The notes below the pieces were generated by a model. That model was not told the DNA's origin. It searched no databases and was given only the letters and a program-made list of their open reading frames with translations. Shown one piece after another: positions 33,176 through 43,033 of a stretch of DNA of 64,000 bases; the first letter of the stretch is position 1, and each line of letters opens with the position of its first letter. Made by a program: the position numbers and the translations under genes. Source of the DNA: JAFAGX01 sp035623255 (GTDB lineage: Bacteria; Acidobacteriota; Terriglobia; Terriglobales; Acidobacteriaceae); the NCBI GenBank assembly GCA_035623255.1, contig DASPTU010000096.1:1-64000 (forward strand). The letters run 5' to 3'.

Positions 33176-36100
33176 ATGAATCGTAGCCGGCGTGAATTTC
33201 TGGCGAGATTCTGCCAGGGCGCAGGCGCAGCCCTGATTCCCGCAGGTCTGTGGCGATTCCCTTACTTCTTCGGTTCCTCAACCAGCCTCACAACCGATCC
33301 TGAATTCCATCTCCACCCGCACTATCGAAGCCAGATCCCGCTTGATGCGGCGCTGCTGCAAGTTCAGACGGGCCGGGATGCATTCCTCAGCGAGAAATAT
33401 GCCGATCAGGTGGCGAGCATTCTGGCCGAATGGAGCTCGGCGTTATTGCAATCTCCCCAAAATGTCCGGGCGATTGAGAAGGTGCTCGCGCCTGACTTCG
33501 CGGGAGTTGCTTTGCAGCCAGTTGAGTCGAAGCCCCTGCGCTCAGGATTGATTCAGGTTCACCGAAACAACTTCCCAGTCGAAACCATTCTGGGTTCCGG
33601 CGCATTCCTGCAAGAACTAGATAGCGCGCTGCGCACGTTTTCCCAGATCAAGACTGCCGAACTCCAGGTCACTGGAATCGAGATTATTGGCGGCGATGTC
33701 GATGCAAAACAGGGTCTGCGGACCCGTGTTCGCTACGAGCTGGCCGGCTCCGGTAATGACTTCTACCGTGAACAGCGTGTCGGCAATTGGGACTTCGAAT
33801 GGAAGAAGGTTGACTCCGGCGAACTCCGATTGCAATCCTGGAGGGCTCTCGACGAAACCCAAAGCCGTTGCTCTGCTCCTGTCTTTGTCGACATCACCTT
33901 AAACGCTCTCGGTAAGAATCCCTCCTACTCTGCGCAATTACAACACGGGGCCGACTACTGGCGCACCCTTCTCGACGCAGCTTGTGGCATCGACATCTAC
34001 GGCCATAACGGTGTCTCGGTCGGCGACATCGACAACGATGGTTATGATGATCTCTATATTTGCCAGCCCGCCGGCCTTCCCAACCGGCTTTTCCGAAACC
34101 GCGGCGACGGGACCTTCGAGGACATCACCGAATCATCTGGAGTTGGAGTTCTTGAGAACACAGCTTGTGCCCTGTTTGCCGACATCGACAACGACGGCCG
34201 CCAGGACCTGATTGTCGTGCGATCCGATGGTCCCGCACTGTTCCTTAACCAGGGCGACGGCAAGTTTCGTCAGCGGTCCGGTGCATTCAAATTCGCGACT
34301 CGTCCCCAGGGCACTTTTACCGGCGCAGCCATTGCTGATTACGACCGCGACGGCTGGCTCGACGTTTATTTTTGCTTGTACACCTATTACCAGGGAACCG
34401 ATCAGTACAAATATCCCTCGCCCTACTACGACGCGGAAAATGGTCCTCCCAATTTCTTGATGCGCAACAATCGCGACACAACATTTCGCGATGTCACCGC
34501 CGAAACCGGGCTCAATCAGAACAACACTCGCTACAGTTTTTGCTGCGGCTGGAACGACTACAACAACGATGGCTGGCCCGATCTCTATGTCGTAAACGAT
34601 TTCGGCCGCAAGAATCTTTATCGCAACAATGGAAATGGCACTTTCACTGACGTAGCGGACCAGTTAGGGGTGGAAGACATTGGCGCCGGAATGAGCGTCT
34701 GCTGGTTTGATTATGACAACGACGGCGCCGAAGACCTTTACGTCGCCAACATGTGGACCGCGCCCGGTGAACGCATTTCCGCCCAGGATATCTTCCAGAA
34801 GGCCGCGCCTGAAAACGTGCGGACTTTGTATCGCAAACATGCCATGGGCAATTCGCTTTTTCGAAATACTAACGGCACATTTCAGGATTCAACGCACTCA
34901 ACGGGAGTGGGGGTAGGTCGATGGGCGTGGTCAAGCGATGCATGGGATTTTGATCATGACGGTTTCGCCGACCTCTATATCACCAACGGCATGGTCTCTG
35001 GCCTTACGAAAGACGACTTGAATAGCTTTTTCTGGCGGCAAGTAGTCGCGAATTCACCCAACGACTCCCGGCCTTCTCACAATTACGAACAGGGATGGAA
35101 TGCGATCAACGAGTTCATCCGTTCTGACGGCACCTGGAGCGGTTACGAGCGCAACATTTTCTACGCCAACAATCGCGATGGAACATTTTCTGATGTTTCC
35201 GGAGCAATCGGCGTTGACTTTCTCGAAGATGGCCGCTCCTTCGCTCTAGCCGATTTCGACCAGGATGGCCGCCTGGAAGTTTTCCTGAAAAATCGCAACG
35301 GTCCACAGCTGCGTATTCTGAAAAATGTCTTGGACAATCTGCCGCCGTCCGTGGCTTTTCGCCTGCGCGGCACAAAGAGCAATCGCGACGCGATCGGAGC
35401 CGTCGTTACCATCACGACTGAAGTCGGCCGGCAAAAGCGTTGGTTGCAAGCCGGATCAGGATTCCTCTCCCAGCACAGCAAGGAAATTCTTTTCGGGCTC
35501 GGAGGAGCCAAAGGCCCCCTCCGAGCGACCATTTGTTGGCCAAGCGGCTTGGTGCAGGAAATCGAAAACGTTCCGCCCAATCACCGGATCTGGGTGGAAG
35601 AAGGATCGGAGCCCTCACGGATAGAAGCATTTCGTACGGAACAGCACTTCCGCGCGGAATCGACAGGTGCTGCACCCGAGGATCGAGCGGGCCGTCAACC
35701 GGAGGCGTTCCCGACTGGCGTTGAGACCTGGCTGCTAGCGCCAGTCGCCGCGCCGGACTTTTTGCTTCCTGATCTGTCTGGGCGAACCCAGTCGTTATCT
35801 GTTCTTCGTGGCAAGCCGGTCTTGCTCACATTCTGGACAACGGAATCCCCAGCTTGCATCGAGACCGTTAAACTTCTAAATCACCTGCCACGAACGCTGC
35901 AGCTGCTCACACTAAACCTTGCCGATCCGGCAAGTCCGCAAACCATACAGGAGTTGGCACACCACGAAAATCTCTCTTTTCCTATTCTTCGTGGATCCGA
36001 CGATGTGGCCGCCATCTACAACATTCTTTATCGGTATCTCTTTGATCGCCATCGCGACCTTACTCTGCCCACATCATTTCTGATTGGCAGTGATGGCGAT

Positions 36101-36997
36101 ATTGTGAAGGTCTACCAGGGGCCGATAGACCTGCCGCAGGTTGAACAAGATTTCCGGCACATTCCACGAACTGAGGCCGAACGATTGGCGAAGGCTCTGC
36201 CCTTCCCCGGGGTAACCGATGCCAAAGAGTTTCAGCGCAACTATCTTTCCTATGGATCGGTTTTCTATCAACGTGGCTACTACGATCAGGCCGGGGTATG
36301 GTTCCAACGCGCTCTGCGCGACGATCCGTCCAGCGCCGAAGCTCTCTACGGCCTGGGCAGCGTCTATCTGCAAGAGCAGAAAGCGTCTGAAGCGCGAGAT
36401 TGTTTTCAACAGGCCACCAAACTGCACGCAGCGTATCCCGATACTCTCCCCAATGCCTGGAACAATCTCGGCCTTCTCGAAACCCGCGAAGGCCGGATGA
36501 GCGACGCCGTTCCCTATTTCGAAAAAGCTCTCCAGCTCAGCCCTGACCACCTGATTGCTCTCGAAAACCTCGGCAACGCTTATCGCCAGCTAAAACAATG
36601 GGAGGATGCCCGCAAAATTCTGGAGCATGCAGTCGAAGTCGGACCACAGGATTCTGAAGCGAGTTACAGCTTGGCCATGGTTTACGCGCAATTCAATGAT
36701 ACTGAGCGCGCCCACGAATATTTGCAGCGCGCTTTGAAGCTTCGTCCGGACTATCCAGAAGCGCTCAACAACCTGGGCGTCCTCTATTTGCGTACCCAGC
36801 GGCGGGATCAGGCAGTCGCCAGTTTTGAAGAATGCATTCGCGTGGCGCCCAGCTTCGATCAAGCGTATCTGAACCTTGCGCGCGTTTATCTGCTCGAAGG
36901 CGCTCCTGACAAAGCACGTGCCGTCCTTCTGGATCTTCTTAGACAACGTCCAGGCCACGCGCAAGCACAAGAAATGTTGGACGAACTAACGCGCTGA
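33176..36997 (+). CDS. Secreted FG-GAP/VCBS - ASPIC/UnbV - redoxin - TPR fusion protein
   Basis: 1273 residues. The N terminus is a twin-arginine signal (NRSRREFLARFCQGAGAALI). Residues 270-710 hold at least seven FG-GAP/VCBS blades with calcium-type motifs such as DIDNDGYDDLYIC, DIDNDGRQDLIVV, DYDRDGWLDVYF, DYNNDGWPDLYVV and DYDNDGAEDLYV. The ASPIC/UnbV domain is at about 737-805 (SNRDAIGAVVTITTEVGRQK, CWPSGLVQEIENV). A TlpA/AhpC-like thioredoxin fold follows (855-985), with the CxxC reduced to SPAC (only C894). TPR units fill 1020-1273 (YYDQAGVWFQRALRDDPSSA, DYPEALNNLGVLYLRTQRRD). It is presumably periplasmic or extracellular. The FG-GAP/ASPIC/TPR combination is frequent in acidobacteria with no assigned function. 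Confidence 0.9.
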   Translation: MNRSRREFLARFCQGAGAALIPAGLWRFPYFFGSSTSLTTDPEFHLHPHYRSQIPLDAALLQVQTGRDAFLSEKYADQVASILAEWSSALLQSPQNVRAIEKVLAPDFAGVALQPVESKPLRSGLIQVHRNNFPVETILGSGAFLQELDSALRTFSQIKTAELQVTGIEIIGGDVDAKQGLRTRVRYELAGSGNDFYREQRVGNWDFEWKKVDSGELRLQSWRALDETQSRCSAPVFVDITLNALGKNPSYSAQLQHGADYWRTLLDAACGIDIYGHNGVSVGDIDNDGYDDLYICQPAGLPNRLFRNRGDGTFEDITESSGVGVLENTACALFADIDNDGRQDLIVVRSDGPALFLNQGDGKFRQRSGAFKFATRPQGTFTGAAIADYDRDGWLDVYFCLYTYYQGTDQYKYPSPYYDAENGPPNFLMRNNRDTTFRDVTAETGLNQNNTRYSFCCGWNDYNNDGWPDLYVVNDFGRKNLYRNNGNGTFTDVADQLGVEDIGAGMSVCWFDYDNDGAEDLYVANMWTAPGERISAQDIFQKAAPENVRTLYRKHAMGNSLFRNTNGTFQDSTHSTGVGVGRWAWSSDAWDFDHDGFADLYITNGMVSGLTKDDLNSFFWRQVVANSPNDSRPSHNYEQGWNAINEFIRSDGTWSGYERNIFYANNRDGTFSDVSGAIGVDFLEDGRSFALADFDQDGRLEVFLKNRNGPQLRILKNVLDNLPPSVAFRLRGTKSNRDAIGAVVTITTEVGRQKRWLQAGSGFLSQHSKEILFGLGGAKGPLRATICWPSGLVQEIENVPPNHRIWVEEGSEPSRIEAFRTEQHFRAESTGAAPEDRAGRQPEAFPTGVETWLLAPVAAPDFLLPDLSGRTQSLSVLRGKPVLLTFWTTESPACIETVKLLNHLPRTLQLLTLNLADPASPQTIQELAHHENLSFPILRGSDDVAAIYNILYRYLFDRHRDLTLPTSFLIGSDGDIVKVYQGPIDLPQVEQDFRHIPRTEAERLAKALPFPGVTDAKEFQRNYLSYGSVFYQRGYYDQAGVWFQRALRDDPSSAEALYGLGSVYLQEQKASEARDCFQQATKLHAAYPDTLPNAWNNLGLLETREGRMSDAVPYFEKALQLSPDHLIALENLGNAYRQLKQWEDARKILEHAVEVGPQDSEASYSLAMVYAQFNDTERAHEYLQRALKLRPDYPEALNNLGVLYLRTQRRDQAVASFEECIRVAPSFDQAYLNLARVYLLEGAPDKARAVLLDLLRQRPGHAQAQEMLDELTR

Positions 36998-38074
36998 GGG
37001 CGGCTTCGCCGTCGCCGCGGTCAACAACTGCACAAACATCCTATAAAACTTCTCGCTGTCCAGCTCGTCCTGAATGTCGGCCGTTTTTACCTCAAGCTTC
37101 GGCCGGTCCCGATCGCTCCAGCTCAACGTATTGCCGTAGTTAGCGCCGTGATCGATATCAACATCGATGAACCTGGTTTCCTTTCTGGTGATGATGCTCG
37201 GATCTAGCCAGGCTGCCGCAGCCAGCTCATCCCACAGGTAGTTGTTTTCATGCAGTCGCGCGTACTGGCCTATATAGCGCGCCGCGGGCGAGTCGCCCGC
37301 CTTAATCCGGTTCACGAGATCAGTATTAAAGCCCGTCTTCACTGAGATATCCACGGGCGTACAGACAATTCTCTTCCACCCGGCATGCAGCGCAATGTGA
37401 GCCGCTTCGGGGTCGAACCAAAGGTTGAATTCGCGCCGGGGAGTATTTACGAACTCAGGATCGCTGGTTTGCGGATTGAAACTTGCCCCCATAAATACAA
37501 GTTCTTTGGCTAAACCCGAAAATTCCGGATCGATCGAGATCGCCAGGGCCAAGTTGGTCATCGGGCCACCCTCATAAATGGTGATCTCATGCGGAAATTT
37601 GTGGACCATGCGAATCATGAAGTGGGCAGCATCCTCATCGAGTGCCTTGGTCGTAGGCTTGCCTTCCGGCATGTCTCCCAGTTCATCCGCCGGATGGTAG
37701 AAGCGTGGCGTCCAGGCTCCCAGCCAAAGAAAAAAACCGTATTGTTGCTCCCAAAGCTCGGTTTCCTCTTTGCGCCGTACCAGCGGATATTCGGCCCCGG
37801 CCACGACCGGAATATCGGTTCGCCCAATGAGCTCGAGCATACGCAATGTGTGCGCTACCTCAGCTTTCAGCCACTGGTCTCCTGTCACCATGGTGAGTCC
37901 CAACACCTCAGTTTCAGGAGATTGAATTAACAAAAGCATTGACTGCTGGTCTGTTCCGCCTGGCCCGGCTCCGTCCTGATCAATAATGATCTTGCGTTTC
38001 TCCTGTGGCCAGCAGGTGAGCGAGGCGAACAGGAATGCTGCCATCAACCCGAGTCGCTTAACTTTGATCTTCAC
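36986..38074 (-). CDS. Secreted nucleoside hydrolase-like protein with variant active site
   Basis: 362 residues. A signal peptide (LGLMAAFLFASLTCW) is followed by the nucleoside-hydrolase fold. The family's Asp cluster DxDPGxDD is here IIIDQDGAGPGGTDQQ, with extra residues and the last Asp pair changed to DQQ. Other landmarks remain: VLGLTMVTGDQW, IYEGGPMTNLALAISIDPEF and ELVFMGASF. The usual His-Asp near the C terminus is replaced by WD in NNYLWDELAAAAWLDPS. It probably cleaves a ribosyl bond or binds such a ligand in the periplasm. It overlaps the 3' end of the FG-GAP gene by 12 bases in convergent orientation. Confidence 0.82.
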   Translation of the reverse strand: MKIKVKRLGLMAAFLFASLTCWPQEKRKIIIDQDGAGPGGTDQQSMLLLIQSPETEVLGLTMVTGDQWLKAEVAHTLRMLELIGRTDIPVVAGAEYPLVRRKEETELWEQQYGFFLWLGAWTPRFYHPADELGDMPEGKPTTKALDEDAAHFMIRMVHKFPHEITIYEGGPMTNLALAISIDPEFSGLAKELVFMGASFNPQTSDPEFVNTPRREFNLWFDPEAAHIALHAGWKRIVCTPVDISVKTGFNTDLVNRIKAGDSPAARYIGQYARLHENNYLWDELAAAAWLDPSIITRKETRFIDVDIDHGANYGNTLSWSDRDRPKLEVKTADIQDELDSEKFYRMFVQLLTAATAKPPSAR

Positions 38075-38405
38075 GTTATCTCTTATTAACGCCCATTTTC
38101 CATGGCCCGGCGTCGTAGAAGCGGTGCGAACCGGTCGGACTTGATCGCGCTCTAAGAACTTTTCCTGGATTCGCCGTAATTTCTATACGAACGTCTCCGA
38201 TTTGTACAGTCAGCTAAGCTGCTGACTCGCATAGAACTTGATTTGAAGTGGAAAGGCTCTTGGATTCCAACAAGGAATAGGTTATCTTGGCCGACGCGAA
38301 AGTGCTGGCTTCGAGACAACCCGACAGCACATTTCATGCATAATTCCGTAGCTGCGCCGGGGTGGCCGAAAATCGGGGGCGCCGCATCTCGGAAATGGAC
38401 CAGCC
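38075..38405. other. Intergenic region with a perfect inverted repeat
   Basis: No gene seen. AGTCAGC (38208-38214) and GCTGACT (38221-38227) form a 7-base inverted repeat around TAAGCT, about 180 bases before the 1033-residue gene. It may be an operator or a leader hairpin. Confidence 0.4.
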
Positions 38406-41400
38406 ATGAAACCTCCTCTTTGCCTTACGACGTTGCTTCTGACCCTGTATATCTGTTTTGCTGCGCTCTCTCCCCTTTACGGGCAAGACACTACTCAACC
38501 CGCCAGTGCAGGTCAAACGTCTTCGCCGGCCGCAGCTTCCATGGATGGTTCCACTATCACGATTCCCGGCCCCCTTCGCTCGTTCCTCCGCATGGCGGGT
38601 ATCAGCCAGAAGGTGACGCAAGAGGAAGTTGTTGCCTTACTGGCTCGTAACGTCTTCTCGCAGGGATATGAAGGCTCGCCAACAAAGGGTCGCCCCACGG
38701 AATTCCTGATCCTTTTGATGCGCTACGTGCAGCAGGCGCGAGAGTTGGCAAGTCTGGCGGGCTCTGATCATGTGATTCGCGTGTCCGGTTGCGCTGATGT
38801 CCGCCAGTTACTGCGGATTATAGGCTACCGCGTTCGCCAGGATTGCGGCAAGAGCAGCACCTCACTGGTGACTTCGGACCCGGAGCGGGCCTTTCTCACC
38901 ATCGATTCCGGTTTCCCTTTACCCGACCTCGAAGAAACGCTGCAAGGTAGCAAGTCTTTTGCTTACCCGTTCCCGTCCTCCGTCGTGCCGATCCTTTTCA
39001 CTGAGCATGACTGGATGACCGCGGACACAGAGGCTAGCGATAGCCAGGATCTGCTCGACAAGCTTCTACGGGACCCTCTCTTGGCTCGCCTTTACTGGGC
39101 TTTGGATCGACAGGAGGCGGAAACCCGCAATTTCCTTCGGCAGTCTCCCGGTCTCAAGGCTTTGCTTCCCGATGCAGCGGTGCTCGACTTTTATGGAAGC
39201 GAATTCCAGATTCGCGGTGACCGTGTGTTGGTGCCAGGCGGCACTGCGGCTGAATCTTCATGGAAACCCCTGGTCGGCGAAAGTCCCGATTCCCCGGGTC
39301 AATTCGCGCTCCGCCTGCTGGCGAAGGACAAGGGATGGTTGGCCGCTTATTATGATGGTATTGCTCGCGTCAATGAGACGCGCCAGGCGTATTTTACCGA
39401 CACTCATCGGCTGCGGCGATGCTATGAAGCGCTTCACGGCCCAGAGCTTGCCATTGATGCGGCTCGACCGGTCTTCCGCCCTGCTCCGGGTCTCCTCCTC
39501 CTGCTCACTCGTCTGCAATGGGAATCAAACGGCGACCCTTTTTTGCCAGGAGGGTTGGATGCCTGGAAGCAGATCTTCCGCCAGAAGACGGACTCCAAGT
39601 TCCTGAAGGAATGGGGGAAACGCGCAACTCACTGGAATCGCCCCGAGCAGGTTCTCGAAGGACTTTTCGCCGTCTCCAGGCTGGAAACCGATTCCGGGCC
39701 TCTCCAGATCTACTTGACCATGAGCGAACTGGACAGCAAACGGTCTCAGCGTCTCAGCGCCCAGACCGTGCTTCTACTGGCGGGTAAGTTTCCGCAGTTC
39801 AGCAATCAATATTTGACCCTGTCTGAATTTCCCACGCTAAACGAAGCCTCGATAGCTGCGTTCGTAGATGCCGCCGAAGCGGTGAACAAAATTCCCAATC
39901 ACACATTGCGTGGCAATGCCATGGGCGTCTTTCAGGCCAGCATCGGGCTCTGGCAAATCCTTGCGCGCCAGGGACAGATTTCCACTTCTCAGCTGAATGA
40001 TTCCTGGCAGAGCGTGGTCAAGCCGTTTGCCGGAGTCCATTCTGAGTCCCAGCTGTTTGATGCCGGTAAGCACTCCCTTCGCGAGTTGATGACCGCCGCT
40101 ACGGGCAAGCCCGAAGTCTCTGAGGACGAACTGATCGACGCGCTCGCCGGCCCCCAACAGTCCACCCCGGAAGGGGAACGGGTGCACGAACAGCTCGCTG
40201 ATCGCATTCGATCAGTCATGGAGTCTCAACGTCTTGTCTCTCTCGACACTATGCTGACTCTGGGTGACGGGCTCAACGAGATGGCCAGGAACAATGCGCG
40301 CGGTGAGCCGCTGATTCCCCTGGCGCGTGAACTGTCGGAATTCGAGATGCCGCGGCCCATCTTTACCAGTAGCGAGAGAACGCAATGGGCGGCGGGCATC
40401 TACAACAACCGTCACACTGAACTGCAGATGAAAACTGATCTGACGAAGGTGATCAAGACACCGGCCTCTCCCGAGCAACTGGAGCAGGCGCGCGGGCAGA
40501 TCGCCCCATTCTTGCGGGACACTCTCGTGGGCTTGAACTATGCCTATTACGAGCCCCCTGGCGCCCAGGTTCTGCGTAACAATCCACTTCTTGTACGCTC
40601 TCACGATTTTTCCGGCGACACAGTAGCCGGCGTGGAACAGGTCTGGCAAGCCCCTCTCGTTTTTGGCGAAGGTACTCCGGCTGGCGGTGGCGCGCATCTG
40701 GTAGGTTCTTTGGCCGATCTGCCGTACGTCTTGGCATCGGTTGAACAGGATTTCATTGGACCCGAGAATGTCCAGGCTCTGATCTGGAGAGAGTTGGTTC
40801 CCGGCCTCTTGGTCAGTGCCACCCTGCCTCGTTGGTGGGAGATCAGCCGCAACGAGGTTCATGCCGTCACCCTGTATCAGCGCGCGGGAGAAGAACTTCT
40901 CCACGCATCAGCACAAGACAAAGATCTGCGCGATAAGGTCCTGACCATTCTTTCTGACCGAATGCTCCCCGGAACACTCGATCAGGTCGAACAGGACGTT
41001 CGGAAAGGCACCTTCGACGAAATAACTCCTGCCGATACTTTCTACCTGACCGCTGAGTTTCTCCGGAAGTATCCAGCCCAGACTGCAGCCTGGGGTCCAT
41101 CTGGTCATGAGTTGCAGGAATTGTCGCGACAGCACCCTGACGAGGTTAGTTGGGATCGGCTCTCGCGAGACTTCGGAGTACCGCATCCCATTTTGGCTCA
41201 GACATATTCCCGCGAACTGCTCAACGTCAAGCCCTTTCCCGCGTTCGAAGGTTACTCCAGCCGCCTTCTGGCGGAAACCTGGGATTCCAATAATTTGTAT
41301 TGGGCTCGTTTGGCGGACGAAATGAATTATTCGCCAGTCGATCTCAACCTTTTGGCGCCACAACTGACCCGCCGCATGGTCGAGAAGATTTTTGCCACCG

Positions 41401-41507
41401 ACTTTGAGGACTGGGAGGCGATACTTCGCGCCATGCGGGAGACTGGCGAAGAGTTTCGCCAAGGCAAGAACGCGACAATTGCCCTAACCAGTGCAGTGAC
41501 CCATTAA
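38406..41507 (+). CDS. Large secreted protein of unknown function (1033 aa)
   Basis: 1033 residues, no family recognised. It has a signal peptide (MKPPLCLTTLLLTLYICFAA, then LSPLYGQ as cleavage region) and a short Ser/Thr/Ala linker. The rest is mostly alpha-helical with scattered tryptophans and no repeats that I can define. Recurrent features are LLLLLTRLQWESNGDPFLPG near 375, a middle region resembling solenoid helices, and GAHLVGSLADLPYVLASVEQ near 770. The two cysteines VSGCADVRQL and VRQDCGKSS (about 130 and 150) may form a disulfide. The VWFA gene starts 17 bases after its stop and a Flp pilin follows. I infer an envelope protein acting with these neighbours. Confidence 0.85.
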   Translation: MKPPLCLTTLLLTLYICFAALSPLYGQDTTQPASAGQTSSPAAASMDGSTITIPGPLRSFLRMAGISQKVTQEEVVALLARNVFSQGYEGSPTKGRPTEFLILLMRYVQQARELASLAGSDHVIRVSGCADVRQLLRIIGYRVRQDCGKSSTSLVTSDPERAFLTIDSGFPLPDLEETLQGSKSFAYPFPSSVVPILFTEHDWMTADTEASDSQDLLDKLLRDPLLARLYWALDRQEAETRNFLRQSPGLKALLPDAAVLDFYGSEFQIRGDRVLVPGGTAAESSWKPLVGESPDSPGQFALRLLAKDKGWLAAYYDGIARVNETRQAYFTDTHRLRRCYEALHGPELAIDAARPVFRPAPGLLLLLTRLQWESNGDPFLPGGLDAWKQIFRQKTDSKFLKEWGKRATHWNRPEQVLEGLFAVSRLETDSGPLQIYLTMSELDSKRSQRLSAQTVLLLAGKFPQFSNQYLTLSEFPTLNEASIAAFVDAAEAVNKIPNHTLRGNAMGVFQASIGLWQILARQGQISTSQLNDSWQSVVKPFAGVHSESQLFDAGKHSLRELMTAATGKPEVSEDELIDALAGPQQSTPEGERVHEQLADRIRSVMESQRLVSLDTMLTLGDGLNEMARNNARGEPLIPLARELSEFEMPRPIFTSSERTQWAAGIYNNRHTELQMKTDLTKVIKTPASPEQLEQARGQIAPFLRDTLVGLNYAYYEPPGAQVLRNNPLLVRSHDFSGDTVAGVEQVWQAPLVFGEGTPAGGGAHLVGSLADLPYVLASVEQDFIGPENVQALIWRELVPGLLVSATLPRWWEISRNEVHAVTLYQRAGEELLHASAQDKDLRDKVLTILSDRMLPGTLDQVEQDVRKGTFDEITPADTFYLTAEFLRKYPAQTAAWGPSGHELQELSRQHPDEVSWDRLSRDFGVPHPILAQTYSRELLNVKPFPAFEGYSSRLLAETWDSNNLYWARLADEMNYSPVDLNLLAPQLTRRMVEKIFATDFEDWEAILRAMRETGEEFRQGKNATIALTSAVTH

Positions 41508-41524
41508 ATCGGAGTCTCGTCATT

Positions 41525-42631
41525 ATGGATCAGTCAAGTCAACGCGCATCGGGCCAGAAGTACAGCAAGGCTCTGTGGTACTTCTCTCTGTCTTGTGGAC
41601 TGCTTCTTTTGTGCGGCTCCGCAACTCACGCTCAGAAAAAGGAAGAACCCCATATTCACGTGACCGTGGACCTGGTGCAGCTGAATGTCGCGGTCACAGA
41701 CAACAAGGGCAATTACATCACCGGCCTGCGTCCCAGGGACTTCCTGGTCATCGAGGACGGCATTCCACAGAAACTAGCAACGTTTTCTGAAGGAAACGAA
41801 CCTACCCGTCGTGTGGCCGATATCGTGACACCAGATAGCCAGCAGGCAGAGACCCCGGTAGAAAGTCCTGATCTCCCGGCGCAAGTTTCAGGCCAGACTC
41901 TCGGCTCGATCGTAAGCGGGGCGAGCGTCTTCATTCTGTTCGATACCAGTAACTACATGTACCGCGGCTTTGTTTTCGCCCAGGATGCGATTGCAGATTT
42001 CGTTCGCTCCCTCGAAAGTGCAGACAAGGTCGCATTCTATTCGTACAGCCGGAATCTCTCGCGCGGGTCTGCGCTCACCGCTGACCGCTCCCAGGTTCTG
42101 CGCGGTGTGAGAACGACGGTTGCGGGTGATGACGCGGCGCTCTACAACTGTCTGCTGCTTACCGTCAAAGATGCGTCGCAATATACCGGCCGGAAAGTGA
42201 TCGTAGTTTTTTCTAACGGTCCAGACAACGCCAGCATGGTGCCCCCTGAGGACGTCGCCGAACTGGCCCAGTCGACCGGAATACCGATTTATATGATCAG
42301 TACGCAGCAGGCCAGAATAGAGCCGGTTTCGACTGCGGTATTTGAGCGGATGACCGCAGCGACCGGTGGCAAGGCTTATTTTGCCAAGGATTGGAAAGAA
42401 GAAAAGCGCGCCTTTGCCTCCATCCGGGATGACTTGGCACACCTGTACGCGCTCAGTTACTACCCCCAGCCGAATCCGAATCTGGGCTGGCGCAGCATTA
42501 CCGTGAAGCTTGCGGGCGAACGTCTCAAGAGCTATCACATTCGCACCCGAAACGGCTATCGACCTCAGCCGCCACGCCTCAACACGGCTGGGAGTGACGC
42601 GGCCTCGCTATCGGTGTCGGCTCCCCAGTAA
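41525..42631 (+). CDS. VWFA-related acidobacterial-domain protein
   Basis: 368 residues. A signal/anchor segment (SLSCGLLLLCGSATHA) is followed by a beta-rich domain (VDLVQLNVAVTDNKGNYITG, LRPRDFLVIEDGIPQKLATF) and a von Willebrand A fold. This is the layout of the VWFA-related family so abundant in acidobacteria. The MIDAS motif DxSxS is DTSNY at ASVFILFDTSNYMYRG, lacking the last serine. GDDAALYNCLLLTVKD and VVFSNGPDN are the other expected loops. It probably acts in protein-protein contact at the envelope. It is 17 bases after the 1033-residue gene and 79 bases before the pilin. Confidence 0.9.
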   Translation: MDQSSQRASGQKYSKALWYFSLSCGLLLLCGSATHAQKKEEPHIHVTVDLVQLNVAVTDNKGNYITGLRPRDFLVIEDGIPQKLATFSEGNEPTRRVADIVTPDSQQAETPVESPDLPAQVSGQTLGSIVSGASVFILFDTSNYMYRGFVFAQDAIADFVRSLESADKVAFYSYSRNLSRGSALTADRSQVLRGVRTTVAGDDAALYNCLLLTVKDASQYTGRKVIVVFSNGPDNASMVPPEDVAELAQSTGIPIYMISTQQARIEPVSTAVFERMTAATGGKAYFAKDWKEEKRAFASIRDDLAHLYALSYYPQPNPNLGWRSITVKLAGERLKSYHIRTRNGYRPQPPRLNTAGSDAASLSVSAPQ

Positions 42632-42710
42632 CTTGACAAGCGACCCAAACAGGCACAGACTTCCTACCTTAAAAGGGCCAGTATTCGGTCCCCGTCGTAG
42701 GAGGAAGGCT

Positions 42711-42878
42711 ATGAGTCAGCTGCTTCGTAATTTCTGGTTACACGAAGAGGGCCAGGACATCGCTGAGTACGCAGTGATGTTGGCTGTCATCCTCGTGCTG
42801 GTGGTGGGTACCATCAGGCTGATCGGCGGCAACGCTAACAACGTCTTTTCTGCTACGGCGAGTTCCATCGGCCAATAA
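42711..42878 (+). CDS. Flp/Fap-type pilin, copy 2
   Basis: 55 residues, ATG with GTAGGAGGAAGG immediately upstream, a very strong ribosome site. The prepilin motif is EEGQDIAEYAVMLAVIL, with the same hydrophobic helix and NANNVFSATASSIGQ tail as copy 1. At DNA level many third positions differ from copy 1, so this is an old duplication under strong protein-level selection. No tad or cpa genes are adjacent. It probably belongs to the transcript of the two preceding genes. A weak hairpin (CAGGC/GCCTG at 42893-42910) follows the stop. Confidence 0.92.
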   Translation: MSQLLRNFWLHEEGQDIAEYAVMLAVILVLVVGTIRLIGGNANNVFSATASSIGQ

Positions 42879-43033
42879 CCCCCCTGGTTCAACAGGCATC
42901 TTCGGGCCTGCGTTGGAGTGCCTTTCTTTCATCTCTTGTAATACCACCCCCAGCGCCTGGCAATTAACCGTTTCTGTGCCTCTGTGACCACAATCACCGC
43001 TTGGCCCGCCGCCTCTCACTTATAAGAAGGGCA

